DNA from: RGIG8748 sp045532255
Lineage (GTDB): Bacteria > Bacillota > Clostridia > UMGS1810
Direction of reading: 5' to 3'
NCBI GenBank assembly: GCA_045532255.1
Contig: JAZSFO010000008.1
Coordinates: 1 to 46,405 of the forward strand
DNA length: 46,405 nucleotides
In this document: piece after piece, positions 7,118 to 15,216 of the stretch
Numbering within the stretch: the first letter of the stretch is position 1
Layout: every line of letters begins with the position of its first letter
The notes under the pieces: generated by a model
Databases searched by the model: none
Seen by the model: only the letters and a program-made list of their open reading frames with translations
Told to the model about the DNA's origin: nothing
Translations under genes and position numbers: made by a program

Positions 7118-8782
7118 ATGAAACTGATTATTACAGCACTGAATGCCAAATATATACACACATCACTAAGCATAAGGTGTCTCAAAAATGCTGTAAAAGA
7201 TATTGCACAGTGTATTATAAAAGAATATACAATCAATGATACAGCTCTGTCCATAGCATCGGACATTTATAATTTGAGACCCGATGCTATCGCCTTTTCG
7301 TGCTATATATGGAATATAGATATGGTTCTCAAGGTGTCTTCGGTTATCAAAAAGGCAATGCCGAGTGTAAAAATAGTTCTCGGAGGGCACGAGGTAAGCC
7401 ATGACAGCGAAGAGATACTTAAAGAAAACAGCCATATAGATGCCGTAATAAGAGGCGAGGGAGAAATTCCGCTGAGAGCATATATATCCGCATTGCAGAA
7501 CGGAGCAGATTTGTCCTCGGTCCGCTCTGTTACATACCGAGACGGAGAGGATATCATAAAAAATGATGATGAAAAAGCGGTTTGCGACCTTAATATGCAA
7601 CCCTTTGCATATGATGACAGCATAGATGATATAAAGGACAGGATAATATATTACGAAACATCAAGAGGCTGTCCGTATCGGTGCTCTTACTGTCTGTCGG
7701 GAGATAATTCAAGAGTTCGTTTTCTTGATACAGAAAGAGTAAAAAAAGAACTTAAGTTTTTTATCTCTCACGGAGTTTCGCTTGTCAAATTTGTAGACCG
7801 TACATTTAATGCCAATCCCGCGAGGGCAAAGGAAATCCTAAGGTTTATTGCAGACAATCCGTCCGATACGGTGTTTCATATGGAGATAGCAGGAGACCTG
7901 ATAGATGACGAAACAATACAAATTCTTTCAAAGGTCAAAAACGGTTCAGTAAGGTTCGAAATAGGGGTACAGACCACCAATTCCGATACGATGAGTGCAA
8001 TAAACAGAAACATTTCCAAGGATAAGCTAAAAAATGCAGTTAACCGTCTCATAACTCAAACAGGGGTACATATTCATCTTGACCTTATTGCAGGTCTGCC
8101 ACATGAGGATTTGGCATCTTTTCGGAGGTCGTTTGACGAGGTAATGGACTTAAGACCCCATGTTCTTCAGCTTGGATTTCTTAAACTGCTCAAGGGCTCG
8201 GCAATAAGAAACCAAGCCAAAGATTACGGTTATGCTTACGAAAGCTTTGCACCGTATGAGGTTATATCAAATGATTATATGAGCTACGGCGACATAATAC
8301 GCCTTAAGAAAACCGAAGAGGCTCTTGACAGATATTATAACAGCGGAAGATTTGCCTTTACTATGGAGTATCTTATCTCAGAGCTTGGAAGTGCATACAG
8401 GGTTTTCTCACATATCGGGGAGTATTTTTCGGAAAATTTTGACATAGGTACAGCATTTTCGTCCCAAAAGCTCTATGATATATTATATAATTGCTTTTCT
8501 TACCTTGGTATAGAATTTGCAAATCTCTTAAAGAGAGATTATCTTACAAATCACCGCGTTGGCAGAAGACCCGAGTGGTTTGGAGCTGAGGACAAGAGCC
8601 TTAGTGCAAAGGCATACGAGCTGTTTCGCGACGAGGAATACAAACGGCAGAATATGCCATGGTACCAAGATATCCCTGCCAAGGAGATTATGAAGCATAT
8701 TCATGCAGAAAGATTTGATAATTGCGTACTTTTGTTTGATTACAAAAGGGGGCAGGTTTACGATATAAGTAACATGGTATAA
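7118..8782 (+). CDS. B12-binding domain/radical SAM protein with DUF4080
   Basis: 554 residues in three parts. Residues ~1-150 form a cobalamin-binding-type Rossmann domain (LGGHEVSHDSEEIL, IDAVIRGEGEIPL). The radical SAM core begins with SRGCPYRCSYCLSG, the CxxxCxxC [4Fe-4S] motif near residue 190, and includes the glycine-rich FEIGVQTTN and HLDLIAGLPHED segments. The C-terminal ~170 residues match the DUF4080 tail of this family. The enzyme is presumably an S-adenosylmethionine-dependent radical methylase or related enzyme; the substrate is unknown. AGGGGAT precedes the ATG. The gene ends at a hairpin (8800-8829), closing a probable operon that starts at 5633. Confidence 0.88.
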   Translation: MKLIITALNAKYIHTSLSIRCLKNAVKDIAQCIIKEYTINDTALSIASDIYNLRPDAIAFSCYIWNIDMVLKVSSVIKKAMPSVKIVLGGHEVSHDSEEILKENSHIDAVIRGEGEIPLRAYISALQNGADLSSVRSVTYRDGEDIIKNDDEKAVCDLNMQPFAYDDSIDDIKDRIIYYETSRGCPYRCSYCLSGDNSRVRFLDTERVKKELKFFISHGVSLVKFVDRTFNANPARAKEILRFIADNPSDTVFHMEIAGDLIDDETIQILSKVKNGSVRFEIGVQTTNSDTMSAINRNISKDKLKNAVNRLITQTGVHIHLDLIAGLPHEDLASFRRSFDEVMDLRPHVLQLGFLKLLKGSAIRNQAKDYGYAYESFAPYEVISNDYMSYGDIIRLKKTEEALDRYYNSGRFAFTMEYLISELGSAYRVFSHIGEYFSENFDIGTAFSSQKLYDILYNCFSYLGIEFANLLKRDYLTNHRVGRRPEWFGAEDKSLSAKAYELFRDEEYKRQNMPWYQDIPAKEIMKHIHAERFDNCVLLFDYKRGQVYDISNMV

Positions 8783-8799
8783 ATCACCTTATGATACAA

Positions 8800-8829
8800 A
8801 AATAAAACTCTTGAAAATGAGTTTTATTT
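8800..8829 (+). terminator. Hairpin after the radical SAM gene, overlapping the next promoter
   Basis: Perfect stem AAATAAAACTC (8800-8810) / GAGTTTTATTT (8819-8829), 8-nt loop. The loop contains the -35 box of the next gene. Confidence 0.7.
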
Positions 8830-8839
8830 ATGCTATACT
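8811..8839 (+). promoter_or_regulatory. Promoter of the LTA synthase-like gene
   Basis: TTGAAA at 8811-8816, 17-nt spacer, TATACT at 8834-8839. The -35 box and part of the spacer lie inside the upstream terminator hairpin. Confidence 0.7.
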
Positions 8840-8884
8840 GTATCTTGAGTTTCTAAAAATGTTTGTTCATTTGGAGGCAATAAG

Positions 8885-10909
8885 ATGAATTATAAAGAGA
8901 CTTGCAAATCAGCATTTGCAAATTTCAAAGCACAATTAAAGGATATTAAATATATTGATTTTATTATATGCATAATTATTTCCTGGGTTATGACCTTTGC
9001 TCTCGAAGCTCTGGGCAGACATTCAATACCCCTGGCATTCAGCTTTATGATATACCATGTGGGGTTTTTTATGTCCAACTTCTCGATTATATTATGCACG
9101 GTTGTGCTTTGTCTGTTTTTTAAGAAAAGGTATTTTGTACTGTCCATAGTTTTGCTTTTGTGGACGGCACTCGGTGTTACCAATGCCATAATTCTCACAT
9201 ACCGCAACACTCCGCTTGCGGCAGTTGATTTTTCGATTGTCAAATCGGCTCTGGATATTATGAATGCTTATGTTAAGCCCATACAGGTAATATCCATAAT
9301 CAGTATGATTGTGGTTGCGGTTGTGGTTATAGTTATGGTTCTTAAACTGGCACCCAAGGTTAAACCTAACTATGCTTCATCATCTATATATATGTCGGCT
9401 TCGGTTTTAATTTGCATTATTGCCATGGCTTGCTGTTACAATATATACAACGACCCCGAGTGCTTTGCAAATCTTCCCGAGGCATATAAGAATTACGGCT
9501 TTGCATATTGCTTTTCCAGCAGTGCCGTTAACAGAGGTGTAGACAGACCTGACGATTACAGTGAGGAAAGTGTCAAGGAAATCACGGCACTTACAGACAC
9601 CCAGGCTATATCGACAGCACCCGCCGTTACACCAAATATTGTGTATATTCAGCTGGAGTCATTTTTTGATGTAAATTATCTCAAAAATGTAAAATATAAC
9701 AAAAATCCCATACCCAACTTCACTCGCTTAAAGGAGCAGAATTCTTCGGGATACTTAAGAATTCCGGGACTTGGCGGAGGAACCTGCAATGCAGAATTTG
9801 AGGTTCTTACGGGTATGAGTGTAGGGATGTTTGGAACGTGCGAATATCCGTACAAAACAATTACGCTTAACCATACGGCAGGCTCAGTTTGCTATGAACT
9901 GAAAAATCTCGGCTATTCCACCCATGCCGTTCACAATCATACGGGAACATTTTATGACAGACACAGAAACTATGCAAATCTCGGATTTGACACATTTATC
10001 CCTGTAGAATATATGCACGATGTAGAGCGAAATGCAAACAATTGGGCAAAGGACAAAATTCTTACAGAGCAGGTGTTCAAATGCTTAAATTCTACAGAGG
10101 GCAGGGATTTTGTGTTTGGTGTGTCGGTACAGAGCCACGGCAAATATCCTACAGAGGTTATAGACGATACACAGACCGTAGTTGTGGAAAGCGGACTTGA
10201 TGATGAAGAATACAAAATAGGCTTTGAATATTATATCAATCAGCTGTATGACATGGATATATTTGTAGGAGAGCTTGTAGAAGCAATCCGCAATTTCAAC
10301 GAGCCTACCGTACTTGTATTTTACGGAGACCATCTTCCTGCAATGAGCATATCCAGAGAACAGCTTATTAACGAGGATTTGTTTGAAACAGAATATGTTG
10401 TATGTGCAAATTACGATATACCCGTAAATGATGAAAACCTCTATGCATATCAGCTCAATTCCAGAGTTACTCAGATGCTCGGTATTAACGGAAACCATGT
10501 CAACAGACTTCACCGTTATTACAGAAATGACAAGGAAAATCCTGAGTATATTGATGCTTTGCAGACACTTATGTATGATGAGCTTTACGGAGATGCCTAT
10601 GCTTTCGGCGGAGTCCTGCCGCATGAAACAACAGACATCAAATACGGAATAGACCCGATATATATAGAAAGTGTGTCTGTCGGCAGTACGGCAACAACGA
10701 TAAAGGGTACAGGCTTTACGGAGAAGAGTAAGGTTTTTGTAAACGGAGTGTTGGTTTCGGCAACATATCTTGATACAAATACCATGATACTTTCCAGTAC
10801 GAAGGCAAATCCCGAGGATAGAATTTATGTTGCTCAAAGGTGCAGTGACAAGCATGTTCTCGGAAGGACAGAGGACTATTTTGTAAGACAAGAGGATATA
10901 GTACAGTAA
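8885..10909 (+). CDS. LTA synthase-family sulfatase with C-terminal IPT/TIG domain
   Basis: 674-residue membrane enzyme. About five hydrophobic segments occupy residues ~25-185. The extracellular alkaline-phosphatase-superfamily domain follows: VYIQLESFFD (metal Glu), GGTCNAEFEVLTG (Thr of the catalytic nucleophile position), VSVQSHGKYP and YGDHLPAM (metal Asp-His). This is the architecture of lipoteichoic acid synthases and related phosphoglycerol transferases. Residues ~590-670 add an IPT/TIG-like immunoglobulin fold (IKGTGFTEKSKVFVNG), which is not part of typical LtaS. GGAGG is 7 nt before the ATG; a perfect bidirectional terminator follows. It could polymerise glycerol phosphate or transfer it to another surface glycan. 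Confidence 0.85.
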   Translation: MNYKETCKSAFANFKAQLKDIKYIDFIICIIISWVMTFALEALGRHSIPLAFSFMIYHVGFFMSNFSIILCTVVLCLFFKKRYFVLSIVLLLWTALGVTNAIILTYRNTPLAAVDFSIVKSALDIMNAYVKPIQVISIISMIVVAVVVIVMVLKLAPKVKPNYASSSIYMSASVLICIIAMACCYNIYNDPECFANLPEAYKNYGFAYCFSSSAVNRGVDRPDDYSEESVKEITALTDTQAISTAPAVTPNIVYIQLESFFDVNYLKNVKYNKNPIPNFTRLKEQNSSGYLRIPGLGGGTCNAEFEVLTGMSVGMFGTCEYPYKTITLNHTAGSVCYELKNLGYSTHAVHNHTGTFYDRHRNYANLGFDTFIPVEYMHDVERNANNWAKDKILTEQVFKCLNSTEGRDFVFGVSVQSHGKYPTEVIDDTQTVVVESGLDDEEYKIGFEYYINQLYDMDIFVGELVEAIRNFNEPTVLVFYGDHLPAMSISREQLINEDLFETEYVVCANYDIPVNDENLYAYQLNSRVTQMLGINGNHVNRLHRYYRNDKENPEYIDALQTLMYDELYGDAYAFGGVLPHETTDIKYGIDPIYIESVSVGSTATTIKGTGFTEKSKVFVNGVLVSATYLDTNTMILSSTKANPEDRIYVAQRCSDKHVLGRTEDYFVRQEDIVQ

Positions 10910-10911
10910 GT

Positions 10912-10955
10912 AAAAAGGGTTGTTAAAAAACATGCGTTTTTTAACAACCCTTTTT
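10912..10955. terminator. Strong bidirectional terminator
   Basis: Perfect 20-bp stem (10912-10931 with 10936-10955) around an ATGC loop, with A/T runs on both sides. It can end the LTA synthase-like transcript on the plus strand and the Asn-rich gene on the minus strand. Confidence 0.92.
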
Positions 10956-10979
10956 TTAGAGATTAATGCTTAAAGATAC

Positions 10980-11087
10980 TTAGAAGTTGTTCTTGTTTTC
11001 GTTGTTGTTCTTTTCCTTGAGGTTGTCATTTCTGTTCTGCTTGTTGTCCTGGTTCTTTTTGTTATTGTTGTTATTGTTGTTGTTCAT
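10980..11087 (-). CDS. Tiny asparagine-rich protein, 35 residues
   Basis: Minus-strand ORF from ATG at 11087-11085 to TAA at 10982-10980. The peptide begins MNNNNNNNNKKNQDNK and ends NENKNNF. It is almost wholly Asn, Lys, Gln, Asp and Glu, hydrophilic and probably disordered. An AGAGGAGT ribosome site (11104-11097) lies about 10 nt upstream and a terminator 25 nt downstream, giving a complete small transcription unit. Such low-complexity polar proteins recall small spore proteins of the gamma-SASP type or spore coat components, but I see no diagnostic motif. Its function is unknown. It is too short for usual gene-calling thresholds. Confidence 0.65.
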   Translation of the reverse strand: MNNNNNNNNKKNQDNKQNRNDNLKEKNNNENKNNF

Positions 11088-11233
11088 CTTTTTTTCACTC
11101 CTCTTTGAAATAGAAAAGCAATGCATTGCGATACTTATTGTGCTACAAACGGACAAAAATATACTTCATGAGAACATAGAAAAAAATAACATATTTTTTT
11201 GTTTTGTTTTAATGTTTTTGTTATGTATTTTTA

Positions 11234-11262
11234 TTGACTTTTCGCTTAATAAGGAATAAAAT
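11234..11262 (+). promoter_or_regulatory. Promoter of the activase operon
   Basis: TTGACT at 11234-11239, 17-nt spacer, TAAAAT at 11257-11262, about 48 nt before the ATG at 11311. Confidence 0.7.
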
Positions 11263-11310
11263 AATATATGTTGCTTATAAATTAAGAGAATATAATATTG
11301 GAGTTTTTAT

Positions 11311-12276
11311 ATGAAAATAGGTATACCCAGAGCTTTGCTCTATTACTATTATTTTCCTTTTTGGAAAACACTCTTTGAAGAGTGCGGATGCACGGTTACG
11401 GTTAGCGAAGAAACAAACAAAAAAATTATAGATAGCGGATGCTCAGCAACCGAAACAGAGATGTGCGTTCCGATAAAGATATTTAACGGACATGTTGCCT
11501 CGCTTCTTCAAACGGATGTTGACTATGTTTTTGTTCCGCAGATGCACACAGTCGGCAGGGAATATTACTGTCCCAAATTTCTTGGTATAATAGAGATTGT
11601 CAAATATTCTTTTGACTGTGATATGAACAGATTTATATTTCTGAGCTACGACACACCAAGGGATGATTTGTATTCTGTATCCAATCATATGCCTCTTTGT
11701 GATACCCTGGGAGTTGATAAAAAAACACTTAAGAAAGCACTCAAAAAGGCAAGGGTGTCACAGGAAGAATACAGAAGTCTCTGTATAAGCGGTTATACAA
11801 CTGATGAGGCGTACAAAATACTCTTTGAGGGTGCAACAATAAAGAAGGAGCAAAACGGCAAGCTCAATATAGCACTTTTGGGATATGTCAACAATGTATA
11901 TGACAGCTATGTGAGTATGAATACAATAGACAGACTTAAAAGCATGGGAGTAAATGTTTTTACCTTTGATATGCTTCCCGATGATATTATTAAGAAGGAC
12001 AAAAAGGTAATAAAAGAGCCTTTCTGGACATTTGCACGAAAAATATATAATGCTTCAAAATATTTTATAAAAAGCGGGAATATAGATGGAATAATACATA
12101 TTACAGCCTTTGGATGCGGACCCGATTCCATTATAGGCAGACTTATGGAGGGCGATTGCGAGGAGGCAAATATTCCTTTTCTTACACTTAGAGTAGATGA
12201 GCATACAGGAGACAATCACACACAGACGAGACTCGAAGCATATATAGATATGCTCAAAATGCGAAATGTTATGTAA
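11311..12276 (+). CDS. Acyl-CoA dehydratase activase-related protein (DUF2229)
   Basis: 321 residues matching the DUF2229 part of large CoA-dehydratase activase-related proteins: MKIGIPRALLYYYYFPFW at the N terminus, ATETEMCVPIKIFNGH with a conserved Cys, REYYCPKFLG, ITAFGCGPDSIIGRLME and the family C-terminal signature VDEHTGDNHTQTRLEA. The conserved cysteines suggest Fe-S cluster binding as in 2-hydroxyglutaryl-CoA dehydratase relatives. It is the first gene of three; 17 nt separate it from the next. In many Firmicutes these modules are fused into one protein of about 1400 residues. No dehydratase alpha/beta subunits are nearby, so the target is unknown. Confidence 0.82.
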   Translation: MKIGIPRALLYYYYFPFWKTLFEECGCTVTVSEETNKKIIDSGCSATETEMCVPIKIFNGHVASLLQTDVDYVFVPQMHTVGREYYCPKFLGIIEIVKYSFDCDMNRFIFLSYDTPRDDLYSVSNHMPLCDTLGVDKKTLKKALKKARVSQEEYRSLCISGYTTDEAYKILFEGATIKKEQNGKLNIALLGYVNNVYDSYVSMNTIDRLKSMGVNVFTFDMLPDDIIKKDKKVIKEPFWTFARKIYNASKYFIKSGNIDGIIHITAFGCGPDSIIGRLMEGDCEEANIPFLTLRVDEHTGDNHTQTRLEAYIDMLKMRNVM

Positions 12277-12293
12277 AGGGCGTGATTTTACAA

Positions 12294-13433
12294 ATGAAAG
12301 TAAGTTTTCCTCATATGGGACAGACAACTGCATATAGAAAGCTCGTGGAATTTTTGGGACATGAGGTAATAATGCCCGAGAGACCCACGCAGAGAACCTT
12401 TGACCTCGGTGTTCTTCACAGCCCCGAGTTTATATGTTATCCTGCCAAGGTTATGGCAGGTACCTATATCGAAGCCTGCAATAAAGGGGCGGAGGTTATT
12501 ATATCATCGGGCGGAAGCGGTCCGTGCAGAGCGGGAATGTACTGCGAGGTACACCGCAGAATTCTTAGGAAGCTTGGCTTTGATACCGAAATAATTATTT
12601 TTGATTCTATGTTTAAGGCACCTGTTTATTTTCTTAAACAGCTTATAAGGGTCATTAACGGCAGACCTCTTCACAGGGTTTTGCACTACGGACTTTATGT
12701 TATCAAAATGATGGAGTATCTTGATAATATAGAAAAAATAATTAAGGTACGCAGAGTATATGAGATAAATAAGGGTGACTTTGACAGATGCCTTAGTGAA
12801 ATCAACAATATGTTCTATGAAACAAATAATAAAAAAGAACTAAATAAGGCATACGGAAAAGCTCTTTCCATGATAGATGCAATACCCCAAAAAACTCCTG
12901 ATGAAAACAAGAGACTCCGTATAGGTATAATAGGCGAGATTTTTGTGGTTATGGATAGTGCCACAAATATGAATATAGAGTCAAGGCTTAATTCTCTCGG
13001 TGCAGAGGTGGAAAGCTGTCAGTACATATCGGACTGGATATACCACAATGTTACACCGTCATTTTTGGCAAAGGACAAGACACACCGTATGCACATAGAG
13101 GGTGCCAAGTACACTACATGCAATTGCGGAGGTCATCACCTCGGAAATATAGGCTGGGTAGAAGATTACGCAAAGAGAGGTTTTGACGGTATTATTCACC
13201 TTATGCCGTTCGGATGCCTGCCCGAGCTTGTCACACGGAGTATGTCGCATAAGCTCAGCGAACAGTTTGATATACCGATACTTACTATGTCGATTGACGA
13301 ACAAAACGGCGAGGCAAATACACAAACCAGACTGGAAGCGTTTGTCGATTTGTGTGCAGGACGGAAGAAAAAGAAACAAAACATCAAAACCGACAAACAA
13401 CCCCATGAGGAAAGAGAGGAAGCACTTGTATGA
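12294..13433 (+). CDS. CoA-substrate-specific activase-associated protein (HgdB/DUF2229-like)
   Basis: 379 residues related to 2-hydroxyacyl-CoA dehydratase-like Fe-S proteins. It begins MKVSFPHMGQT, as homologues do. Motifs: HSPEFICYPAKVMAG, SSGGSGPCRAGMYCEVH, CNCGGHHLGNIGW, MPFGCLPELV and SIDEQNGEANTQTRLEAF, with several conserved Cys that could hold a [4Fe-4S] cluster. The C-terminal ~25 residues are Lys-rich and variable. The ATG at 12294 is preferred over the GTG at 12282, which has almost no spacing to AAAGGG. Its stop overlaps the next start (ATGA, 13430-13433), so translation is probably coupled. Confidence 0.8.
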   Translation: MKVSFPHMGQTTAYRKLVEFLGHEVIMPERPTQRTFDLGVLHSPEFICYPAKVMAGTYIEACNKGAEVIISSGGSGPCRAGMYCEVHRRILRKLGFDTEIIIFDSMFKAPVYFLKQLIRVINGRPLHRVLHYGLYVIKMMEYLDNIEKIIKVRRVYEINKGDFDRCLSEINNMFYETNNKKELNKAYGKALSMIDAIPQKTPDENKRLRIGIIGEIFVVMDSATNMNIESRLNSLGAEVESCQYISDWIYHNVTPSFLAKDKTHRMHIEGAKYTTCNCGGHHLGNIGWVEDYAKRGFDGIIHLMPFGCLPELVTRSMSHKLSEQFDIPILTMSIDEQNGEANTQTRLEAFVDLCAGRKKKKQNIKTDKQPHEEREEALV

Positions 13434-14395
13434 GTAATATTTACATAGGTATTGATACAGGCTCAGTAAGTACCAATGTTATAGCAATTGATGATACCTA
13501 CGAGGTCATATTTGATAAGTATATAAGAACAAAGGGTCAGCCAATAAATTCTGTTAAGGAAGGCATGGCACAGCTGAATGATTTTATAAAGGACAAGGAT
13601 TACACCGTTAAGGCAATAGGAGTAACAGGAAGCGGAAGACAGATGATAGGTCTTATGGTGGGTGCAGATGTTGTCAAAAACGAAATAACCGCTCATGCAA
13701 CAGCTACCGTTCATTTTCATCCCGATGCACATACAATATTTGAGATAGGCGGTCAGGACAGTAAGATAATAATTCTTAAGGACGCCGTTGTTACGGACTT
13801 TTCTATGAATACAGTGTGCGCCGCAGGAACAGGTTCATTCCTTGACCACCAGGCAGAAAGACTCGGAGTTGATATCAAGGATTTCGGCGACCTTGCACTC
13901 AAGGCAGAAAATGAGGTTCGTATTGCAGGAAGATGTACGGTTTTTGCTGAGTCGGATATGATTGCCAAGCAACAGTACGGATATTCAAAGGCGGATATAA
14001 TCAATGGTCTTTGCGATGCTCTTGTCCGTAATTATCTCAATAACCTCGGCAGAGGTAAGGTGCTTGAGCCTCCCTTTGTATTTCAGGGTGGAGTTGCCGC
14101 AAACAAGGGAATTATAAAGGCATTTGAATCCCAGGTAGGACATGAGGTTATTATACCCAAGTATTTCAATGTTATGGGTGCTATAGGTATGGCAATTATG
14201 GCTCGCCGTCAGGTAGAGCAAAGCGGAAAAGAGACCAGCTTCAAGGGCTTTGATTTTCTTGATTTGGAGTTTACACCCAAGAGCTTTGAGTGTACAGGAT
14301 GCTCCAATTCATGCGAGGTTATCAAGGTTTTGGTTGACGGAAATGTCAAGGCTATGTGGGGCGACAAATGCGGTAAATGGAGCTCTTCTGTATAA
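13430..14395 (+). CDS. Acyl-CoA dehydratase activase, BadF/BadG/BcrA/BcrD ATPase family
   Basis: 321-residue ASKHA-fold ATPase like HgdC, which injects an electron into 2-hydroxyacyl-CoA dehydratases using ATP. Motifs: YIGIDTGSVSTNV (phosphate 1), GVTGSGRQM, FEIGGQDSK (phosphate 2 with GGQD), VCAAGTGSFLDHQAERLG and AGRCTVFAESD, whose two Cys bridge the dimer [4Fe-4S] cluster, and FQGGVAANKG. Unlike simple HgdC, the C terminus adds CTGCSNSCEV and WGDKCGKW cysteines, typical of the DUF2229-linked group. It is the last gene of the operon and is followed by a terminator. Confidence 0.88.
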   Translation: MSNIYIGIDTGSVSTNVIAIDDTYEVIFDKYIRTKGQPINSVKEGMAQLNDFIKDKDYTVKAIGVTGSGRQMIGLMVGADVVKNEITAHATATVHFHPDAHTIFEIGGQDSKIIILKDAVVTDFSMNTVCAAGTGSFLDHQAERLGVDIKDFGDLALKAENEVRIAGRCTVFAESDMIAKQQYGYSKADIINGLCDALVRNYLNNLGRGKVLEPPFVFQGGVAANKGIIKAFESQVGHEVIIPKYFNVMGAIGMAIMARRQVEQSGKETSFKGFDFLDLEFTPKSFECTGCSNSCEVIKVLVDGNVKAMWGDKCGKWSSSV

Positions 14396-14401
14396 ATATT
14401 T

Positions 14402-14437
14402 AAGGGATTGTAAAATGCTTTTTGCAGTCCCTTTTTT
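14402..14437 (+). terminator. Terminator of the activase operon
   Basis: AAGGGATTGTAAAA pairs with TTTTTGCAGTCCCTT around a short loop, followed by TTTT. Confidence 0.8.
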
Positions 14438-14500
14438 GTATGTATAAGCGGGTTGCGCAAAGAATATAATTTTTTATAAATATTGTTTTGGAGGCAGTTT

Positions 14501-15034
14501 ATGAAAAAATCTATATTCAGATGGCAGATTGCAGGTTTTGTCTTTACATGCATTTTGGGGGTTATATTGCATTTTCTTTTTGACTGGACTGGGCAAAGTG
14601 TTTTTGTCGCACCGTTTTCCGCAGTAAATGAGTCTATATGGGAGCATAACAAGCTTCTCTTTTTCCCTATGCTTGTATTTGCAGTTATTGAAAATTTCTA
14701 TCTTGGAAAGCATTATGATAATTTCTGGTGCATTAAGCTTATCGGTATGCTTCTTTCAATACTGCTTATTCCGACACTATACTATACAATTAACGGTGTA
14801 TTCGGAGGTACGCCCGATTGGGTCAATATTGCAATATTCTTTGTAGTTACTGCATGGGTGTATATTGTTGAAACAATGTATTTTAATAAGAATAACATTT
14901 CATACCGTTTCCCTGCATTTTATGTGCTTGTTTTTGTAGCACTTATTTTTGTGCTTTTTACATTTGTACCTCCGCATATTCCTCTGTTTCAGGACCCGCT
15001 GACCCAAACATACGGCTTTTTTAATGCTGCTTGA
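14501..15034 (+). CDS. DUF6512-like integral membrane protein
   Basis: 177 residues with about five or six hydrophobic helices. The segment VILHFLFDWTG followed by SAVNESIWEHNKLLFFPML matches, from memory, the DUF6512 family of small clostridial membrane proteins; no function is known. The ATG at 14501 is used because GGAGG (14490-14494) lies 6 nt upstream. It has no close neighbours on the same strand: a terminator lies before it and a hairpin follows. Confidence 0.65.
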   Translation: MKKSIFRWQIAGFVFTCILGVILHFLFDWTGQSVFVAPFSAVNESIWEHNKLLFFPMLVFAVIENFYLGKHYDNFWCIKLIGMLLSILLIPTLYYTINGVFGGTPDWVNIAIFFVVTAWVYIVETMYFNKNNISYRFPAFYVLVFVALIFVLFTFVPPHIPLFQDPLTQTYGFFNAA

Positions 15035-15090
15035 GCAGGCATGACCATTGTTGATACAGCATATAAGCAAGGATTTGTTGAATAATAAGA

Positions 15091-15143
15091 AATGACCGTT
15101 TTAAAATAAAGAATAACCTTTTGTTTTAAAATAGTCATTTTTT
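15091..15143 (+). terminator. Probable terminator after the DUF6512-like gene
   Basis: AAATGAC and TTTTAAAA in the 5' arm pair with TTTTAAAA and GTCATTT in the 3' arm, with a 2-nt mismatch between the helices, and a TTTTTTT tail follows. It lies immediately before the citrate synthase operon promoter. Confidence 0.7.
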
Positions 15144-15145
15144 TA

Positions 15146-15174
15146 TTGACAAATTCACATAGCTAGTGTATAAT
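15146..15174 (+). promoter_or_regulatory. Promoter of the Re-citrate synthase operon
   Basis: TTGACA at 15146-15151, 17-nt spacer, TATAAT at 15169-15174; both boxes are perfect. The predicted start site is near 15181, inside the palindrome at 15175-15190. Confidence 0.88.
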
Positions 15175-15190
15175 TGTATACAGCTATACA
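15175..15190 (+). promoter_or_regulatory. Candidate GntR operator overlapping the start site
   Basis: Inverted repeat TGTATA-CAGC-TATACA directly abuts the -10 box. The left half, TTGTATACA, resembles the TTGTATACAA-type sites of FCD-subfamily GntR regulators. The operon encodes such a regulator at 16615, so this is its likely autoregulatory site (inference). Repression by blocking open-complex formation would fit the position. Confidence 0.6.
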
Positions 15191-15216
15191 TAACATATAA
15201 TGAGGTGGTGTACTAA

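Noticed and set aside
10987..11259. Plus-strand ORF rich in Leu and Phe
   Set aside because: It is the complement of the Asn-rich gene and its leader; no ribosome site, low-complexity reading only.
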